Positions 7,325 to 9,676 of a DNA stretch of 9,676 nt are shown in pieces; within the stretch, counting starts at the first letter, position 1; each line of letters begins with the position of its first letter. The position numbers and the translations under genes were made by a program. The notes under the pieces were generated by a model that was given only the letters and a program-made list of their open reading frames with translations, did no database searches and had not been told where the DNA came from. Source of the DNA: Prevotellaceae bacterium UBA5903 (GTDB lineage Bacteria > Bacteroidota > Bacteroidia > Bacteroidales > Bacteroidaceae); NCBI GenBank assembly GCA_002431845.1, contig DJEH01000027.1, positions 22,649 through 32,324 on the forward strand, written 5' to 3'.

Positions 7325-7957
7325 ATGAGTACTCTTGAAAACATTTTTGCACAGAAATTGCTTAACGTTAAAGCTATTAAGTTGCAACCCGAGCAGCCTT
7401 TTACATGGGCAAGTGGTTGGAAGTCGCCTTTCTATTGCGACAACCGCAAAACTTTGGCTTTTCCTGCATTGCGTAGCTTTGTAAAGCTTGAACTTAGCCG
7501 TATTATTGCCGAAAAATATCCTGAAGCAGAGGCCATAGCAGGTGTGGCTACTGGTGCCATTGCACAAGGCGCATTGGTGGCAGACGCATTGGGCTTGCCC
7601 TTTGCCTATGTACGTTCAAAACCCAAAGACCATGGCATGACCAACCTTATTGAAGGCGATTTGCAAAAGGGCATGAAGGTCGTTGTGGTAGAAGACCTTA
7701 TCTCTACTGGTGGTAGCAGTTTGAAGGCTGTTGAGGCATTGCGCCAACATGGTTGCGAGGTTATTGGCATGGTGGCAAGCTATACTTATGGTTTCCCTGT
7801 TGCTGAAGAAGCCTTTAAGCAAGCACAAGTAGAACTCACTACGCTCACCAACTACGAGGCAGTAGTTGAGGTGGCATTGCAAACGGGATACATCAAACAA
7901 GAGCATGTTGAACTTTTGCACCAATGGCGTGCTAACCCAAGCGAGTGGGGTAAATAA
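7325..7957 (+). CDS. pyrE: Orotate phosphoribosyltransferase
   Basis: PyrE makes orotidine 5'-monophosphate from orotate and PRPP, the fifth step of UMP synthesis, in the cytoplasm. The product is 210 residues, normal for the family. The PRPP-binding signature VVVVEDLISTGGSS is at about residues 119-132, with the acidic pair Glu123-Asp124. The mobile catalytic loop appears as YVRSKPKDHG (95-104), with Arg97, Lys99, Lys101 and His103. The N-terminal SGWKSPFYCDNRK region (about 30-42) is also typical. I chose the ATG at 7325 because family members begin close to this point (MSTLENIFAQKLL) and the -7 element at 7289-7296 would leave the alternative ATG at 7265 untranscribed. The 20 extra residues from 7265 look like translated leader. 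The gene appears monocistronic: it is divergent from the sulfatase gene and followed by a terminator. No pyrimidine attenuator is evident. Confidence 0.96.
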   Translation: MSTLENIFAQKLLNVKAIKLQPEQPFTWASGWKSPFYCDNRKTLAFPALRSFVKLELSRIIAEKYPEAEAIAGVATGAIAQGALVADALGLPFAYVRSKPKDHGMTNLIEGDLQKGMKVVVVEDLISTGGSSLKAVEALRQHGCEVIGMVASYTYGFPVAEEAFKQAQVELTTLTNYEAVVEVALQTGYIKQEHVELLHQWRANPSEWGK

Positions 7958-7984
7958 ACGCTATTATTTTTAAATATGAATTTG

Positions 7985-8029
7985 AGCCAACACAAAAGCA
8001 AAGACCTCTTTAATTTTGTGTTGGCTTTT
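7985..8029 (+). terminator. Intrinsic terminator after pyrE
   Basis: AGCCAACACAAAA (7985-7997) pairs perfectly over 13 bases with TTTTGTGTTGGCT (8014-8026), and a short T run ends at 8029. The 16-base loop can fold again: AAAG (8000-8003) pairs with CTTT (8008-8011), separated from the main stem by a 2x2 internal loop. It lies about 28 bases after the pyrE stop codon. Confidence 0.85.
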
Positions 8030-8080
8030 AAGTAAGTAGGTGTTCAAAATTCATATCAATTTATGCAGAATGCTTACTTA
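8029..8080. repeat. Inverted repeat upstream of the phosphatase gene
   Basis: TAAGTAAG at 8029-8036 is the exact reverse complement of CTTACTTA at 8073-8080; the match extends inward by two positions with one G-T pair. The arms are 36 bases apart. They occupy the region where the phosphatase promoter should be, though no good TAnnTTTG element was found between 8030 and 8113. It may be a regulator site or chance. Confidence 0.3.
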
Positions 8081-8113
8081 CAGCTGCTATAACCACTACA
8101 TTATTCTTTCAAA

Positions 8114-9532
8114 ATGAACAAGTTTAAGTATTTCTTGAGTATCTTATTACTCTTTGTGCTCTCTGCCAATGCATGGGCAGAACGCGCCAAGTATGTGTTC
8201 TACTTTATTGGCGATGGTATGGGCGTAAACCAAGTGAATGGTACAGAAACCTATTTGGCAGCTCTCGAAGGGCGCATAGGCGTAAAGCCTCTTTGTTTTA
8301 CACAATTTCCTTATGCTGCTTTTGTCACCACATACTCGGGTACAAATGGGGTAACAGATTCGGCTGCTGCTGGCACCGCTCTGGCTACAGGCAGCAAAAC
8401 TAAAAATGGAGCCTTGGGCGTGAAAGCCGACCTCGTTACACCTGTTAATAGCGTTGCGGTATGGGCGCAAAAGGCTGGTGCTGCAGTAGGCGTGAGCACA
8501 AGTGTGAGCGTAGACCATGCTACACCTGCATCGTTTTATGCACATGTGCCAAGCCGCAAAATGTATTACGAGATTGGGCAAGACCTTATACGTGCTAACT
8601 TCGACTTTTATGCAGGTTCAGACTTTTTGATACCTAACAAAAAAGGTTCGTCCGATCCCTCGCTCTACACACAATGCGAAAACGCAGGCTACGTAATTGC
8701 TCATGGATATAAAGACTATCAAAAAAAGGCTAAAGCTGCAGATAAACTCATCCTTTTACAAACTGAAGAGGCAAACAAAAAAGACCATAGCTGCCTGCCT
8801 TATGCCATAGATCGCACAGCCAAAGACATGACTTTGCAAGAGGTTACACGCGCTGGCATTAACTTCTTGACTAAGAAGAATAAAAATGGCTTCTTCTTAA
8901 TGGTTGAGGGCGGTAAGATTGATTGGGCTTGCCATAGCAACGACGCTGGTACAGCTTTTAGAGAACTTAAGGATATGGACGATGCTGTGCAAGTGGCATA
9001 CGAATTTTATGCCCAACATCCCGACGAAACGCTTATCGTAATTACTGCCGACCACGAAACGGGTGGAATTGCACTTGGCCGTGGCCCGTATGAACTTCAT
9101 ACAAGCAACTTCCGCTTTCAGCGCATGAGTGCTGATGCTTATAGCCTACATTTGCAAGAACTTCGCAACAAGTTAGGCGACAAGTTTACATGGAAGGTAG
9201 TGAAGAACGATTTGAAAAAGAATTGGGGATTTGGTGCGGGCATAACCTTGACCGAAAAGCAAGAGAAACTTCTTCAAGAGGCATATGAAAGCACTATAGA
9301 TGGTTCGGCTAAAGACAAAACATCGCTATATGCCAAACTTAATGCTATATCTGATGCCGCACGCAGGGTAATGGCCGAGACTGCTCTTATAGGTTGGCAA
9401 AGTGGTGGCCACTCTAATGGTTTTGTGCCTGTATTTGCCATTGGTGCTGGTGCCGAACAATTTCACGGGCAAATTGATAACACCGAGATACCGCAGATTA
9501 TAGCCAAGGCTGCTGAATGGAAGCAACAATAG
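8114..9532 (+). CDS. Exported alkaline phosphatase, PhoA family
   Basis: A metal-dependent phosphomonoesterase that releases phosphate from organic esters in the periplasm. The 472-residue product starts with a signal peptide: MNKFK, a hydrophobic core YFLSILLLFVLS, and a cleavage site after ANAWA (residue 22). Active-site residues line up by motif with E. coli PhoA: Asp34 (GDGMG), nucleophile Ser83 in VTDSAAAGTALATG (with Asp82), His135 and Thr137 (VDHATPAS), Arg148, Glu265, Asp270, His274, Asp313-His314 (TADHETGG) and His433 (GGHS). Positions equivalent to PhoA Asp153 and Lys328 are His135 and Trp271, a pairing I recall from the cold-adapted TAB5 enzyme, rather than the E. coli pair. The set is complete, so it should be active. 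The ATG at 8114 is fixed by the signal peptide. It is separated from pyrE by a terminator and appears monocistronic. Control by phosphate starvation is likely for the family, but not shown by its own upstream region. Confidence 0.95.
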   Translation: MNKFKYFLSILLLFVLSANAWAERAKYVFYFIGDGMGVNQVNGTETYLAALEGRIGVKPLCFTQFPYAAFVTTYSGTNGVTDSAAAGTALATGSKTKNGALGVKADLVTPVNSVAVWAQKAGAAVGVSTSVSVDHATPASFYAHVPSRKMYYEIGQDLIRANFDFYAGSDFLIPNKKGSSDPSLYTQCENAGYVIAHGYKDYQKKAKAADKLILLQTEEANKKDHSCLPYAIDRTAKDMTLQEVTRAGINFLTKKNKNGFFLMVEGGKIDWACHSNDAGTAFRELKDMDDAVQVAYEFYAQHPDETLIVITADHETGGIALGRGPYELHTSNFRFQRMSADAYSLHLQELRNKLGDKFTWKVVKNDLKKNWGFGAGITLTEKQEKLLQEAYESTIDGSAKDKTSLYAKLNAISDAARRVMAETALIGWQSGGHSNGFVPVFAIGAGAEQFHGQIDNTEIPQIIAKAAEWKQQ

Positions 9533-9561
9533 GTTGCAACAAGAATAACTCTTAAGCATTT

Positions 9562-9590
9562 CCCCCCAAAAATTGCATGTTTTTGGGGGG
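9562..9590. terminator. Hairpin after the phosphatase gene, probable terminator
   Basis: CCCCCCAAAAA (9562-9572) and TTTTTGGGGGG (9580-9590) form a perfect 11-bp stem with a 7-base loop, 29 bases after the phosphatase stop. No T run follows on either strand, so it is not a canonical intrinsic terminator. It may still end transcription, protect the 3' end, or act for a converging gene beyond the window. Confidence 0.6.
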
Positions 9591-9611
9591 TAGAAATAGG
9601 TCTTTATATGC

Positions 9612-9640
9612 CTATCATAAGGCTATCATCCACCTATTAT
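9612..9640. promoter_or_regulatory. Three phased 7-bp direct repeats, Pho-box-like
   Basis: CTATCAT occurs at 9612-9618 and 9623-9629, and CTATTAT at 9634-9640. The starts are exactly 11 bases apart, with 4-base spacers AAGG and CCAC. The E. coli Pho box, bound by PhoB, is built of 7-bp CTGTCAT-like units with 4-bp spacers, so unit length, period and six of seven bases agree. The period is not a multiple of three, so this is not a coding repeat. A target gene would lie to the right of the window or be the phosphatase's other neighbour. Whether Bacteroidetes PhoB uses this sequence is not something I can confirm. Confidence 0.45.
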
Positions 9641-9652
9641 GCGTAATGAGTT

Positions 9653-9675
9653 GGCGTATCACGCCCACGATACGC
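9653..9675. repeat. Overlapping inverted repeats at the window edge
   Basis: GCGTATC (9654-9660) is the reverse complement of GATACGC (9669-9675), with an 8-base spacer. The left arm can instead fold on its neighbour: GGCGT (9653-9657) with ACGCC (9661-9665) around a 3-base loop. The two hairpins share bases and exclude each other. The role is unknown and the context is cut off by the end of the window. Confidence 0.4.
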
Positions 9676-9676
9676 T

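Noticed and set aside
5742..9532. A combined sulfatase, pyrE and phosphatase operon or system
   Set aside because: The genes differ in strand, each has its own promoter or terminator signals, and no shared pathway links them.
9610..9623. Short hairpin GCCT/AGGC within the direct-repeat array
   Set aside because: Only four pairs; it follows from the repeat units and their spacer and is weaker than the phased-repeat explanation.
9639..9676. Possible start of a plus-strand gene (ATG at 9639, open to the edge), or ends of minus-strand genes with stops at 9637-9639 or 9615-9617
   Set aside because: Only 12 to 19 codons are visible in each case. The ATG falls inside the third direct repeat, and no ribosome-binding site is well placed. 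The sequence cannot choose between them.

Overview
The window looks like an ordinary chromosomal segment of a Bacteroidales bacterium, most likely a Prevotella-like one. The supporting signs are the protein styles (a LutABC cluster, a two-zinc PriA, an exported sulfatase with Ser at the FGly site), starts preceded by A-rich rather than strong Shine-Dalgarno sequences, and several matches to the Bacteroidetes -7 promoter element TAnnTTTG. Nearly all of it is explained by seven intact genes. I see no mobile element, CRISPR array, tRNA or rRNA.

Layout. (1) 4-2756, minus strand: lutA-lutB-lutC, a tightly packed operon for oxidising L-lactate through an iron-sulfur complex. (2) 2757-3057: an AT-rich divergent intergenic region with candidate promoters for lutABC and priA and a 17-bp inverted repeat over the predicted lut transcription start. 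(3) 3058-5610, plus strand: priA, the replication-restart helicase. (4) 5648-5693: a strong bidirectional terminator between convergent priA and the sulfatase gene. (5) 5692-7206, minus strand: an exported S-type sulfatase. (6) 7207-7324: a short divergent region with two clear -7 elements facing away from each other. (7) 7325-7957, plus strand: pyrE, followed by a terminator at 7985-8029. (8) 8114-9532, plus strand: an exported PhoA-family alkaline phosphatase. (9) 9533-9676: non-coding as far as can be seen, with a G/C-rich hairpin, a phased array of three 7-bp direct repeats, and overlapping inverted repeats at the window edge.

The genes do not form one pathway. LutABC feeds lactate carbon to pyruvate, PriA and PyrE are housekeeping (replication restart, pyrimidine synthesis), and the two exported hydrolases release sulfate and phosphate outside the cytoplasm. 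Both hydrolases belong to the alkaline phosphatase superfamily.

The least expected signal is at the right end. A 7-bp unit (CTATCAT) occurs three times at an exact 11-bp period just downstream of the phosphatase gene. That is the geometry, and close to the sequence, of the classical PhoB-binding Pho box. I found no clearly new multi-gene system here.
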